From DATCHW01 sp963806045 (GTDB lineage Bacteria > Bacteroidota > Ignavibacteria > Tepidaquicellales > Tepidaquicellaceae), in contig CAWDWP010000001.1 of NCBI GenBank assembly GCA_963806045.1, positions 310,001 to 374,000 on the forward strand: 64,000 nucleotides of DNA, given 5' to 3'. The translations under genes were made by a program, and so were the position numbers. Under the pieces are notes generated by a model, which made no database searches, was not told the DNA's origin, and worked only from the letters and a program-made list of their open reading frames with translations. Of the stretch, positions 29,111-39,508 are shown piece by piece (within the stretch, counting starts at the first letter, position 1; every line of letters begins with the position of its first letter).

Positions 29111-30429
29111 ATGAAAAAACTGTTAATAATTTTTTTCGTTCTCTTTCAGGTTTCGTTTGTATTTTCTCAGGATAAACTTCCTTCTGTCACTCAAAAGGAA
29201 AAACAGGAAATCATCGATTCAATCGAAGTCATTTTAAACAGGTCTTATGTCTACGCGGAAACAGCTAAGAAAATGTCCGACCTTGTAAAAGACAAATTTA
29301 AAAATGGAGATTATAATTCAGTCGACAACCCTATGATGCTTTCAGATATCCTGACGAAAGATTTAAGAAGTGTCAGTAAAGATAAGCATCTTGCGGTTAT
29401 TATTCAACCCTGAAGGCATTCGTATTCAAAGGGAAAAACTGTCCGGATGATGACATGAAAATATTAGAGGAAAGACTAAAAAGGTTTCAGGCATATGATA
29501 ACTATGGATTCAAAGAGACTAAAATTTTTCCCGGAGGTGTCGGCTACTTAAAGTTTAATGGATTTTATACATCCAAAGAAGCTTACAAAGCTGCAACGGC
29601 AGCTATGGATTTCCTTTCAAATTGCAGCGCATTCATAATAGACCTGAGGGAAAATGGGGGAGGCGAACCCGAAATGCAGAAGTTCCTGAGCTCATATTTT
29701 TTTGACAAATCAGTTCAGTTAAGTTCTATTTATGACAGGGAAAACGATACGATGATGCAGTTCTGGACCGAGCCGAATGCTTATAGCACGCTGTTATCCA
29801 ATGCAGATGTATATATATTAACAAGTAATTTCACTTTCTCCTGTGCTGAAGCTTTTGCTTATGATTTAAAAAATCTAAATCGAGTTACTATTGTGGGTGA
29901 AACAACCGGAGGCGGGGCTCATCCTGTAAAAAGACAGATTATAAATGATAACTTCATAATCACTGTTCCTTTTGCAAGGGCTATTAATCCTTTTTCGAAA
30001 ACAAACTGGGAAGGGACAGGTGTTGAACCTGATATAAAGGTCAACAGGGACAAAGCACTTGAAACCGCAATGCAAACTGCTTATAAAAAATTACTGGACA
30101 AAGAAACAAACGATTTCTTCCGCTCGATGTACCAATGGCAGATGGAAGGATTGACATTGAAAACAAATCCTGTGAAGTTGGATGAAAACCTGTTGAAATC
30201 TTATGCGGGAAATTTCGGACCCAGAGCTATTACATTCGAAAATGGAAATTTATATTACCAGCGTGAGGGCAGACCTAAATATAAGCTTATACCAATTACA
30301 AATGATTATTTTGCTCTGGAAGGTATGGATGTTTTCCGTATTAAATTTTTGACCGATGGAAATTCTGTCTCGGCTATTGAAGGGCATTATGATAACGGTA
30401 CAGTAGATTTAAATCAGAAAAACAATTGA
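29111..30429 (+). pseudogene. S41-family (IRBP-like) peptidase, two frameshifts
   Basis: A signal peptide (MKKLLIIFFVLFQVSFVFSQ) is followed by an IRBP-like N-terminal helical domain (IEVILNRSYVYAETAKKM, DLRSVSKDKHLAVI). Two one-base shifts, near 29403 and in the GGGAAAAACT run near 29435, separate it from the catalytic part (29455-30429). That part has GVGYLKFNGF, FIIDLRENGGGEPEMQ, TSNFTFSCAEAFAYDL with the likely nucleophilic serine, and VGETTGGGAHPV. A beta-rich tail follows. S41 enzymes cleave C-terminal regions of proteins; this one would act in the periplasm. The homopolymer position suggests sequence error as much as true decay. Confidence 0.8.
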
Positions 30430-30671
30430 ACCGAAATTTAAAAATCGTAGCAGAGTCTTCTTACGTTTTTCTTAGCATAGTCTTCCGCTCTTTGTGACTC
30501 TCGTTGACATAAATGTATATTTAGTATTTCTTTTGCGTTTCACGTTTTACGTCTGACGTTTTACTTATCTAAGAGGTGAAATACTTTTATTGTTCTTTTG
30601 TTCTTACATTGAACCATAATAAATAATAAAATATTTTTACATATAATTTAATATCCGAAAGGAAATAAAGT
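30430..30671. other. Intergenic region with short repeats
   Basis: Contains AGCAGAGTCTTC (30449-30460) and a related AGCATAGTCTTCC, a segment also seen near 33920, and a short copy of the TTACGTTTGACG repeat (30537-30566). No gene is visible. Confidence 0.45.
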
Positions 30672-32575
30672 ATGCCGAAATCTTTTCTAAAAATAACAGC
30701 AATTCTAATTCTTGTTTTGTTGTGCTCATCTTTGCAGACTTATTCTCAGATGAAATCGATTCCGAACTATTCCGAAAACCCCCGCTCGGAAGTTCCTGCT
30801 GAATACACGTGGAAGATTGAAGATATTTATTCATCTATGGATGAATGGCAAAAAGATATACAAGCCGTAACCGATATGCTGAATCAGGTTGACACTAAAT
30901 CAAAAACCTGGACACAGTCCGCGGAGAATTTCTATAATATGCTGAAGTTTGAAGAGGACATGAATCTGAAACTGGACCGTCTCGGCTCATATTGCAGTTT
31001 ACAGCACGATATGGATATGGCAAATTCAACTTTTACACAAATGCTTGGTCAAATCCAGCAGATATATGTTCAAAAGAGTACTAAGTTTACTTTTATGACT
31101 AATGACCTGCTCAAGATGGATGAAAAAGTATTATGGAGCTATTTTGAAAAAGAACCGAAACTCGAGCCGTTCCGTCACGACATTCAGAATACACTTAAGA
31201 AGTAAATCGCACATTCTTCCGGAAGACCAGGAAAAACTTCTTTCGATGATTGGTTTATTCGGCTCGACTCCTTCGCAGGCATCAGGTCTGTTAAGGGATG
31301 TGGATATGCCTGCTCCCGAAATCACACTTTCGGACGGCACAAAAATAATTCTCAATTCTGCAAATTTCCAGATGTACCGTACATCTAAAAATCCTGCAGA
31401 CAGAACACTGGTAATGAGTTCGTTTTTCGGAAATTACAAAAAATATGAAAACACATTTGCCGCACTTCTTGACGGAGCCTTGAAGCAAAGACTTTTCGGA
31501 ATTAAAACCAGAAATTACGGAAGCTGCTTGCAGTCGCGATTATTTTCAGATAATATAGATACGAGCGTATATTATACTCTTGTAAAAAACGTCAGGGAAA
31601 ATCTTGCACCGCTTCACAGGTTTTTGAAATTGAAAAAAGAATTGCTCGGGCTTGAAAAATTCCGTTATGAAGATGTATATGCAAGTGCCGTAAAACAGGT
31701 CGATAAGCTTTATACATTTGATGAAGCAAAAGAAATTAGTTCTGAAAGCAATGTCACCGCTCGGAGATGAATATGTGAAAAACCTGGCAAAAGCTTTTGA
31801 TAACAAATGGATAGATATTTATCCCAACAAAGGAAAACAAACAGGAGCTTATTCGGGAGGCATTTATGGAGTACATCCTTATGTCAAAATGAATTATAAC
31901 GGGAATTATAATGCGGTATCAACTCTTGCGCACGAACTCGGACATGCTATGCATTCATATAATGCAAACGCCACACAGACATATTCAAATGCCGGGTATT
32001 CTTTATTCCTTGCGGAGATAGCTTCTACGTTCAATGAAAACCTTTTAATGGATTATATGCTGAAAAACGAAACAGATGATATGTTCAAGCTTTTCATACT
32101 CGATAATTATCTTGATGGTGTGAGAGGAACCATTTACAGGCAGACACTTTTTGCCGAATTTGAACTCGCAATGCATCAGCACGTCGAGGAAGGTAAATCT
32201 TTAACACCGGATTTTCTGAATAAAACATATCTGGACATCACAAAAAAATATTATGGAAGCGATGAAGGGGTTACAGAAGTAGGTGATTATATTCAGAACG
32301 AATGGAGTTTCATTCCTCACTTTTACAGGGCTTTCTATGTTTATCAGTACAGCACCGGAATGCTCGCTTCGATGTTCCTTGCGAATAATGTTGTGAACAA
32401 AGGCGGTGAATATACAGAGAAATATTTAACAATGCTTAAATCCGGCGGAAGCGACTACCCGCTCGAACTGCTTAAAAAAGCCGGAGTCGATATGACAACC
32501 GACCAGCCGTATATATCAGGTTTTTCAAGATTTGATAACTATGTTGCCGAAATGGAAAAGATTGTCGAACGTTGA
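30672..32575 (+). pseudogene. Exported oligoendopeptidase F (M3 family), two frameshifts
   Basis: Three overlapping frames join to one PepF-type metallopeptidase of about 634 residues. The first holds a signal peptide (ITAILILVLLCSSLQTYSQ) and VPAEYTWKIEDIYSS. The second, from about 31200, holds SKSHILPEDQEKLLSMIG and the central helices. The third, from about 31735, holds the zinc site LAHELGHAMHS and the third ligand in FLAEIASTFNE, then SFIPHFYRAFYVYQYSTG. Most PepF enzymes are cytoplasmic, so the signal peptide is notable. The two frame changes are single-base events. The product would degrade oligopeptides, here probably in the periplasm. Confidence 0.85.
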
Positions 32576-32603
32576 AAAAAGCCGGAAAATTATAAGTTCT
32601 AGT

Positions 32604-32641
32604 TAGTCATCGGATGAATGCTCTTCTTCATCCGATGACTA
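32604..32641. repeat. Palindromic repeat, ATCGGATGAA family, copy 2
   Basis: Arms TAGTCATCGGATGAA and TTCATCCGATGACTA flank an 8-base centre, just after the PepF gene. A second small perfect hairpin (GACAGACA / TGTCTGTC) lies at 32656-32675. Confidence 0.8.
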
Positions 32642-32698
32642 TATATTTTCAGTAGGACAGACATTCCTGTCTGTCAATTTGAATGCAAATTATTATAA

Positions 32699-32738
32699 TT
32701 TTAGCAGAGTCCCGATAGAACTGGAGACACTGCTAAAA
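32699..32738 (-). terminator. Probable bidirectional terminator
   Basis: Outer arms TTTTAGCAG and CTGCTAAAA with inner GTC/GAC pairing lie between the convergent PepF and WG-repeat genes; the outer arms supply T-runs in both directions. Confidence 0.6.
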
Positions 32739-32753
32739 AAAACATAGTGTTAA

Positions 32754-33896
32754 TCACCAAATAAGTTTACCGTTTTTATTTATGTACCGAATTCTACCTG
32801 AAAAATGATATCCTTCATAAAACTTCGCAATTCCATTTTTAAACTTCGATGCTCCATAGAACATATTAATTATATACCCTTTTTCACCATCCTCAATAAA
32901 TTCCTTAATTCCTAAAACAGTATCTACATTAATTACAACTTCTCCTGTCTTATTTATAACAGCATTAGTATGTGGTCCAGCCATTTTAAAATCTGTTTCC
33001 GTATAAACAAAAGCTAACCCCTCCGAAAAACTTTCTGCATATCGAAATTGAGGTTCAATTATAAAACTCCCAGTTGTATCAATATATCCATATTTTCCTT
33101 TGTATTTAACGGCTGCCAATCCATCTGAAAAATTACAAGCTTCAGAAAATATCGGATTAATTACATATTCACCACTCGTGTTAATATACCCACATAACCC
33201 ACCTTTCTTAACTGGCATCAATCCATATTGAAAGTCACCTGTATTTGAAAAACATTTTGAGTTAAATTTCGATTTAAATATTTTACTAATATCGTCATCC
33301 AAACATTTTAATTTTATAAAATTTCCTACCGTATCAAGTAAACCACATTCATCGTCTTTAAAAATATAAGTGTAACCATTATGAAACCTCCCCATACTGC
33401 TATATATAGTATCTATAACTAAATCCCCGAGTTTGTTAATAAAACCTATTTTTCCGTTTTTACTAAATTTTACCGGTGCGAAACCTCCGGAAAACTCCCA
33501 ACCGAAAACTATATTTTTATCGATTACAATTTTTCCTGCTGTATCATAATAAACAACCCGATTTTCTTCCCAATTTTCAACTCTCAATAAACCTTCCGAA
33601 TAATATAAATCTGGTTGACCTTTTTCAATTTTAAATATTATTTTACCAAACTTGTTAATAATTCCATCCATAATTCCATCAGTTGTTTTGTCTGTATCGC
33701 TTTTTAATCTTACGACAGCTAATCCCTCAACGAAATCATAAGCCCATCTATAAGCAGGAGAAATAACTACTTCACCTTTTTCATTAATATAACCATATCC
33801 ACCCTTTTCGAGAATCAAGAGAGGACTATTTTCCTGACTATAAGATAATTGAGTTAACAGTATAAAGATGATTAAAAATTGAATTATTTTTGTCAT
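32754..33896 (-). CDS. WG-repeat exported protein
   Basis: A 380-residue protein with a signal peptide (FLIIFILLTQLSYSQ). About seven or eight WG (KWG) repeats follow, each built like GYINEKGEVVISPAY then FVEGLAVV; clear later copies are GFINKLGDLVID, GYINTSGEYVINP and GYIDTTGSFIIEPQF. WG repeats form short beta units thought to mediate protein binding; no enzyme motif is visible. It is probably periplasmic or on the surface. The gene is intact in a region where most neighbours are frameshifted. Confidence 0.85.
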   Translation of the reverse strand: MTKIIQFLIIFILLTQLSYSQENSPLLILEKGGYGYINEKGEVVISPAYRWAYDFVEGLAVVRLKSDTDKTTDGIMDGIINKFGKIIFKIEKGQPDLYYSEGLLRVENWEENRVVYYDTAGKIVIDKNIVFGWEFSGGFAPVKFSKNGKIGFINKLGDLVIDTIYSSMGRFHNGYTYIFKDDECGLLDTVGNFIKLKCLDDDISKIFKSKFNSKCFSNTGDFQYGLMPVKKGGLCGYINTSGEYVINPIFSEACNFSDGLAAVKYKGKYGYIDTTGSFIIEPQFRYAESFSEGLAFVYTETDFKMAGPHTNAVINKTGEVVINVDTVLGIKEFIEDGEKGYIINMFYGASKFKNGIAKFYEGYHFSGRIRYINKNGKLIW

Positions 33897-34115
33897 ACAC
33901 TTAATTGTTAGTTCTTTTTTTAGCAGAGTCTTCTGCCCATTTGAACTCTGTATTATTCATTTTTACACAGTTCACTTTCAATCCAACTTTCAAAATCTTA
34001 AGTTTGTCTATTCTTCAACCCCCTTGTAACTATTACCGATTTTCTCCGTAAGAAATAACTAATCAGAATCTATATATAAATAAATGAATAATTTATTCAA
34101 AAATATTATCCTCAT

Positions 34116-36546
34116 ATGAAATCATTACTGTACAGTTTTTCATTTATTATCATTCTGTTTGTTTCCCTTAAGAGTTTTTCGCAAAGCGATAGCAATTCAT
34201 TTAAATATTCAAAAAATCTTGAATTGCTTGCAAGTAAGATTCAAAACAGCGGTATGGATTCCGGGATTAATATAACCGATAGTCTGGGAAATAAAGTTAA
34301 ACGTGATACAATAGGAACAGTTTCGGGTACCGAGAAATTTACTCCAAATGCATTTAGCGAAATAACTATTGAAAGACATGATAATGCAAACATAGTAATT
34401 GACGGAAATTTAGATGAACCTGTGTGGAACTCGGTTACAAGATATAAAAATTTTAGCGAAGTTAGTCCCGGAGATAATACAAAACCGGAAGTTGAAACCG
34501 AAGTAATGATGTTCTATGACGATAACAACTTATATTTGGGCTATATATGTTATGATAATGATGTTACAAAAGTTCATAAGACATTTTGTGAAAGGGATAA
34601 AATGTTCAGTGATGATTTCTGCGGGTTTTTTCTTGACACATATAATGAAGGCAGGCAGGCATACGAACTTTTTGTAAATCCCTATGGAATTCAGGGTGAT
34701 TTAATGTGGACAACTCCGGGAAATGAAGATGACACTTTTGATATGATATGGTACTCCGCTTCGAAGGTATATAAGGATAAATGGACAGTTGAAATTTCAA
34801 TCCCTTTCAAAAGCATACGATTCCCGGATAACGATATTCAAAACTGGCAAATGCAATTTTTAAGAATAAGACCGAGAGAGAACAGGAGCCAGTACTCGCT
34901 TATGCCGTTATCAAGGGACGACCCGAGTTTATTTTCACATGCAATGAAATTAAACGGCGTGAAAAATATTAAGGGCGGTAAGAATATTGAAATTTTGCCG
35001 TATGCCATCAGCACTCAATCAGGTGCTATAACCGATAACTCCAATTCCAATTCAGAATTCAAAAATGAAAAAATAAAAGGAGATTTTGGTTTTAATCTTA
35101 AATATGGAATCACTTCCAACATTACTGCAGACCTGGCTTACAATCCGGATTTCTCGCAGGTCGAGTCAGATGCAGGAGTAATTACCGCAAATAATACTTT
35201 AGCATTTTCTTATAATGAAAAACGTCCTTTCTTCCTTGAAGGAGCTAATGTTTTTAATTCGCCACTCTTTGTAGTTTATACAAGAGCCATAAATAATCCT
35301 CTTTATGCTTTTAAGTTAACAGGTAAAATCGGAAAAACCGAATTCGGCTATCTGACGGCATATGATAAGAAAACTCCCTTCATAATTCCATTTGCTGAGA
35401 ATAGTGATTTTTTATTGACCGACAGAAAATCTATGTCTAATATTTTCCGTGTAAAGCAAACTTTAAAAGATGATTCCTATCTCGGATTCATTTTAACCGA
35501 CAGGGAAGTAAATAAATCAGGCGAACAGTTCCTTAATATTGACGGCTATAACAGGGCTTACGGTTTTGACGGAAAAATCAGATTCCTGAATAATTACTCT
35601 CTGGATTTCCAGATAATGAAATATATCACAAAAGAAATTAATTATACTCAATATGACAACACTAATACTTTTGACCACGGCAGGTACACTTCTGCTCTGG
35701 ACGGTGAATATTTTACTGGTTCACAGAACTATGCAATCTTACGCAGAGATGCGCGCTTCTGGAGCTTCAATGTGTCGTACAGGGATATATCACCGACAGC
35801 CAGAAGGGATAATGGTTATCTCAGCAATAACGACTTCAGGGAACTCGCAAGCTGGCAGGGATATATGTTTTATCCGCAATCAAAAATAATAATGAGGATT
35901 CAGCCTCAAATATATGGTTATGTAAGGCACGATTTTCAGGGAGGTCTCAGGGAAATTTTTGCCCGTCCGGAAATCTGGATGAGATTTGCTCAACAGGTAG
36001 ATATTGATATTGGATTCGCTGCCGTAAACAGTGAAAGATTCGGAGGAATTTATCACGAAGGGGTGAGAAGAGGGTATGTGAATTTCAACGTGAATGCATT
36101 AAAGGAATTTACTCTCGGAGGTTTCTTTGAACTCGGGAAATATATTATCAGGTCAGATAATCCGTCAATTGGATACGGAATGACGATAAGCCTGTGGTCA
36201 ACTTTCAAGCCTCTTAGCAGTATCGTTATGCAAAATAATTTGGATTATTTCGAATTATCCCAAAGTTACAGGGGAGAAAAACTATATGCGGGTTATATTT
36301 TCAGAAACACCACAGGATATAATTTAACCAGGGATATATCCATCAGAATGGTAAGCGAATTCAATTCATTTTCAGGCGGCTTTTATCTGAATCCTCTGGC
36401 AAGCTATAAGCCGAATCCGTTTCACGATTTTTTATTTTGGCTTCACACATACCTTTGAAAATCTTGATACCCCGAATGGTTATCCTAAATATGTTCTTAC
36501 AGACAGGCAGTTTTTCCTGAAAATGCAGTATCTTTTCAGGCTGTAA
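34116..36546 (+). CDS. DUF5916 outer-membrane protein with CBM9-like N-terminus, frameshift near the end
   Basis: A signal peptide (SFIIILFVSLKSFSQ) is followed at about residues 88-260 by a CBM9-like beta-sandwich: IVIDGNLDEPVWNSV, MMFYDDNNLYLGYICYD, WTVEISIPFKSIRF. The rest is the DUF5916 region, probably a beta-barrel (NITADLAYNPDFSQVESD, NEKRPFFLEGANVF). The main frame stops at 36458, but one base around 36440 restores FGFTHTFENLD through to LKMQYLFRL and a natural stop at 36544-36546. Length (about 810) is typical of DUF5916 proteins, whose function is not established. The defect removes only the last 30 residues or so but includes the final barrel strand. Confidence 0.85.
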
Positions 36547-36619
36547 ACAGATGAAACTTTATTAGATAATTATTGCTTATAGATTGTACTTTATAAATTA
36601 AATATAAGAAGGAGATAAA

Positions 36620-36913
36620 ATGATAATAGTAAGAAACATTTTCAGACTAAAATTCGGAAAAGCCAAAGATGCAAAAATCATTCTGAGTGATATAATGGAA
36701 ATAAATAAAAAATTAGGCGTTACATTCAGAGTGTTAACAGATATAACCGGTGTTTCATATACACTTGTACTTGAAACAACCCACGAATCGCTCTCGGATT
36801 TCGAAACCCAGCTAAAATCTGTTTTTGCTTCGAAAGAATATCAGGAAAGTTATCAAAAATTCATTCCACTTGTTGACTCTGCTTACAGAGAAATTCTGTC
36901 AGTTGTTGCTTAA
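36620..36913 (+). CDS. Small protein of the dimeric alpha/beta barrel type
   Basis: A 97-residue protein with a good upstream ribosome-binding sequence (AAGGAG at 36609-36614). The pattern MIIVRNIFRLKFGKAKDA, LGVTFRVLTDITG, YTLVLETTHESLSDFE and FIPLVDSAYREIL resembles NIPSNAP or ABM-like dimeric ferredoxin-fold proteins. No catalytic residue can be named. It is convergent with ada. Confidence 0.6.
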   Translation: MIIVRNIFRLKFGKAKDAKIILSDIMEINKKLGVTFRVLTDITGVSYTLVLETTHESLSDFETQLKSVFASKEYQESYQKFIPLVDSAYREILSVVA

Positions 36914-36935
36914 TTGCACTTATCTTTTATATGAG

Positions 36936-38006
36936 TTAAAAACCGGCAGATGCTTTTTGCTCGTGTTCGAGAAGCCATTTTTTTCTCCAGAGACCTCCGC
37001 CGTAACCCGTCAGGTTTCCGTCTTCCCCTATAACCCTGTGGCACGGAATAATAATTGAAATCCTGTTATGACCATTTGCATTTGCGACAGCACGTATTGC
37101 CTCCGGTCTTTTTATTGCATTTGCCTGATATTTATATGAGACAGTTTTACCGTATGGAATCTGCCGAAGTCTGTCCCATACTTTGAGCTGGAATTCTGTC
37201 CCGGGTGAATGGATGGGAACTGTAAAATCTTTCAGCTTTCCTTCGAAGTATTCTCCAAGTTCTTTTTTAAGCAGATTAAAGTGGACATTTTCTCCCGGCA
37301 GAATCACTGCATCCATATAATGTGTCAGTTCTTTTAACTCGGTTTCCAGCATTCTTCTGTCTGTAAAATCCAGAAGGCATATTCCTTTCTCAGTTGCACA
37401 GGCATACATCGGTCCTAAAGGAGTTTCTATTCTTGTGATATTAATAATCTGTTTTTTAACTTTTGTCGGGGAATCGCCTATCGCGGATTTGAATGAATCA
37501 TTAAACCCGCTTAAAGATTCATATCCTGAATCATAAGCCGCATTGGTCACTTTTTCTCCGGACTGTATTTTATTAAATGCATTGTTCAGCCTGCTCATTC
37601 TCTGATATGCCTGAAAAGTCATATTATGGTTTTTCTTAAACCACCTTCGGATTTTATTAGGCTCTAAATTTCTTGTCCTCAGGTCATAGTCCTTTAATTT
37701 TGATGTGGGGTTAAGACTGATTTCATCAATTAGTTTTTTAATATATTGCGGAGTTTCTCCTAATTTTTCAAGCGGTGTGCATACTTTGCAGGGTCTGTAA
37801 CCGCTTACTATAGCTTCCCTGCAGGTATTGAAAAATTCTACATTTTCGCGTTTTGGTTTTCTTGCACTGCAAGTCGGCCTGCAAAATATTCCGGTGGTTT
37901 TAACTGCAACGAAGAAAATTCCCTCGAAAGAAGAATCTTTATTCAGCAGTGCGTTATACATTATTTGTTCTGTCAGCATTCTGTTTATGTTTAAGTTTCT
38001 ATACAA
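36936..38006 (-). CDS. ada: Bifunctional Ada: AraC-type regulator and methylated-DNA-cysteine methyltransferase
   Basis: A 356-residue protein with the full Ada architecture. The N-terminal domain has the zinc cysteines C42, C46, C73 and C76 (GIFCRPTCSARKP and GYRPCKVC), which take methyl groups from DNA phosphotriesters. An AraC-like helix-turn-helix region follows (MTFQAYQRMSRLNNAF, AAYDSGYESLSGFNDSF). The C-terminal O6-methylguanine methyltransferase carries the active PCHRV (C322). Methylation of the N-terminal cysteine normally turns Ada into an activator of its own gene. An alternative start at methionine 10 or 16 would still keep all domains. Confidence 0.95.
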   Translation of the reverse strand: MYRNLNINRMLTEQIMYNALLNKDSSFEGIFFVAVKTTGIFCRPTCSARKPKRENVEFFNTCREAIVSGYRPCKVCTPLEKLGETPQYIKKLIDEISLNPTSKLKDYDLRTRNLEPNKIRRWFKKNHNMTFQAYQRMSRLNNAFNKIQSGEKVTNAAYDSGYESLSGFNDSFKSAIGDSPTKVKKQIINITRIETPLGPMYACATEKGICLLDFTDRRMLETELKELTHYMDAVILPGENVHFNLLKKELGEYFEGKLKDFTVPIHSPGTEFQLKVWDRLRQIPYGKTVSYKYQANAIKRPEAIRAVANANGHNRISIIIPCHRVIGEDGNLTGYGGGLWRKKWLLEHEQKASAGF

Positions 38007-38062
38007 AAATATATTTAATAGATTAACTCTGCCACCGATATTTTAACAACCAATTATATTTT

Positions 38063-38110
38063 ACTCATCGGATGAATAGCCAACATAACCGCATGATTCA
38101 TCCGATGAGT
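38063..38110. repeat. Palindromic repeat, ATCGGATGAA family, copy 3
   Basis: Arms ACTCATCGGATGAAT and ATTCATCCGATGAGT flank an 18-base centre (AGCCAACATAACCGCATG form). The ends have ACTCAT where copies 1 and 2 have TAGTCAT. Confidence 0.8.
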
Positions 38111-38128
38111 TTCAAACAATTTTTTCTT

Positions 38129-38176
38129 ACTCATCGGATGAATAACCAACATAATCGCATGATTCATCCGATGAGT
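38129..38176. repeat. Palindromic repeat, ATCGGATGAA family, copy 4
   Basis: Same arms as copy 3; the 18-base centre differs from copy 3 at two positions. Copies 3 and 4 start 66 bases apart as a tandem pair. Confidence 0.8.
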
Positions 38177-38300
38177 TTTTCTTAATCAATTCTTTATCCT
38201 GTCCATCTGCTTTTGTCCTTTATCCCGTTAATCCTGTCTTATATTTTAGTGTTATTTCGAATCGAAATTATTTGTAAATTCAAATAATTAAAATAATATT

Positions 38301-39410
38301 ATGAGAAAAACATATTTTCCGATAATATTTATTTTGCTCAGTCAATTTCTGTTTACGGGTATCTCAATGTCACAAGAAGACCATAAAGATAAAAAAATCC
38401 GGTATCAGACGGATACAGTCGGATTTTCAAGCAGGGCATCTCAAATGGATGAATTTATGAGAAGGCTATTGCGAGAGCAAATCGGAAATATTGAAAGCTC
38501 TTTAAGCGAAGCCGGAATAGATAATTCGACAACCTGGAAAGCAGCAATTTGTCCTCACGATGATTATACTTACGTTGGTTATTTATATCCCGCACTGCTG
38601 ACAAATATAAAAGCGAAAACTATAATATTATTCGGAGTTTCCCATAAAGCAAAACAATTCGGACTTGAAAACCAAATAATATTCGACAGTTTCTCTCACT
38701 GGCAAATGCCATATGGCGATGTTCAGGTATCCGGTCTGCGAAATGAAATAATTAATAAACTTTCTAATGATATATATCAGGTAAATGACTCCGCACAGGC
38801 ATCCGAGCATTCAACTGAAGCCATTATTCCTTTTCTACAATATTTTAATAAAGATGTACAGATAGTAAGCATACTGGTACCTTATATGCCTTTTGAAAGA
38901 ATGAATGAAATATCAACAATTCTTGCGGGAGCGATTACAGAAGTGATGAAAAAGAATGAACTCGTATGGGGAGAAGATTATGCTGTGATAATATCAACCG
39001 ACGCTGTTCATTACGGGGACCGGGACTGGGGCGGAAAAAACTTCGCATACTACGGAAGTGACAGTGCAGGTTATAATAAAGCAGTAGGACACGAAATGGA
39101 AATCATAAATAATTGTCTGACAGGAAACATTCTCAGGGAAAAGGTTAAAAAATTTGTAAATTATACTGTCAAGGAAGATAATTATCTTGATTACAAATGG
39201 ACCTGGTGCGGAAGGTATTCCGTTCCTTTTGGATTGCTGACCGTTTTAAATATGGAGAATTATACGGGAGATGAATTAAAAGGTGTGCTGGTAAAATACG
39301 CAACAAGCATCGACCATCAGCGTATAAAAGTTGATGATATCGGAATGGGCATTACAGCCCCTGCTAACCTTAATCACTGGGTTGGCTATGCGGCTATCGG
39401 CTATAGGTAA
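38301..39410 (+). CDS. Exported MEMO-family (AmmeMemoRadiSam protein B) protein
   Basis: A 369-residue MEMO1/extradiol-dioxygenase-like protein. The metal-site histidines of the family are seen in CPHDDYTYVG, ASEHSTEAIIPF and STDAVHYGDRD. The N-terminus (FPIIFILLSQFLFTGISMSQ) is a signal peptide, unusual for a family normally found in the cytoplasm with a radical SAM partner; no such partner is in the window. The function of the bacterial family is not established, and the export signal suggests a periplasmic copper or iron role, which is inference. Confidence 0.8.
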   Translation: MRKTYFPIIFILLSQFLFTGISMSQEDHKDKKIRYQTDTVGFSSRASQMDEFMRRLLREQIGNIESSLSEAGIDNSTTWKAAICPHDDYTYVGYLYPALLTNIKAKTIILFGVSHKAKQFGLENQIIFDSFSHWQMPYGDVQVSGLRNEIINKLSNDIYQVNDSAQASEHSTEAIIPFLQYFNKDVQIVSILVPYMPFERMNEISTILAGAITEVMKKNELVWGEDYAVIISTDAVHYGDRDWGGKNFAYYGSDSAGYNKAVGHEMEIINNCLTGNILREKVKKFVNYTVKEDNYLDYKWTWCGRYSVPFGLLTVLNMENYTGDELKGVLVKYATSIDHQRIKVDDIGMGITAPANLNHWVGYAAIGYR

Positions 39411-39508
39411 TTAACAATTAACAATGTAATAATTAGTAATTAAAAGAAAACAATAAATAGTAAATACTAATTGGAATCAGATTTTTGAAAATTTAAAATT
39501 CAACGCTT

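Larger units (their letters stand above)
38007..38300. other. Divergent region with two palindromic repeats
   Basis: Holds two tandem copies of the ATCGGATGAA family (separate entries) between ada and the MEMO-like gene. No gene is visible. Confidence 0.6.
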
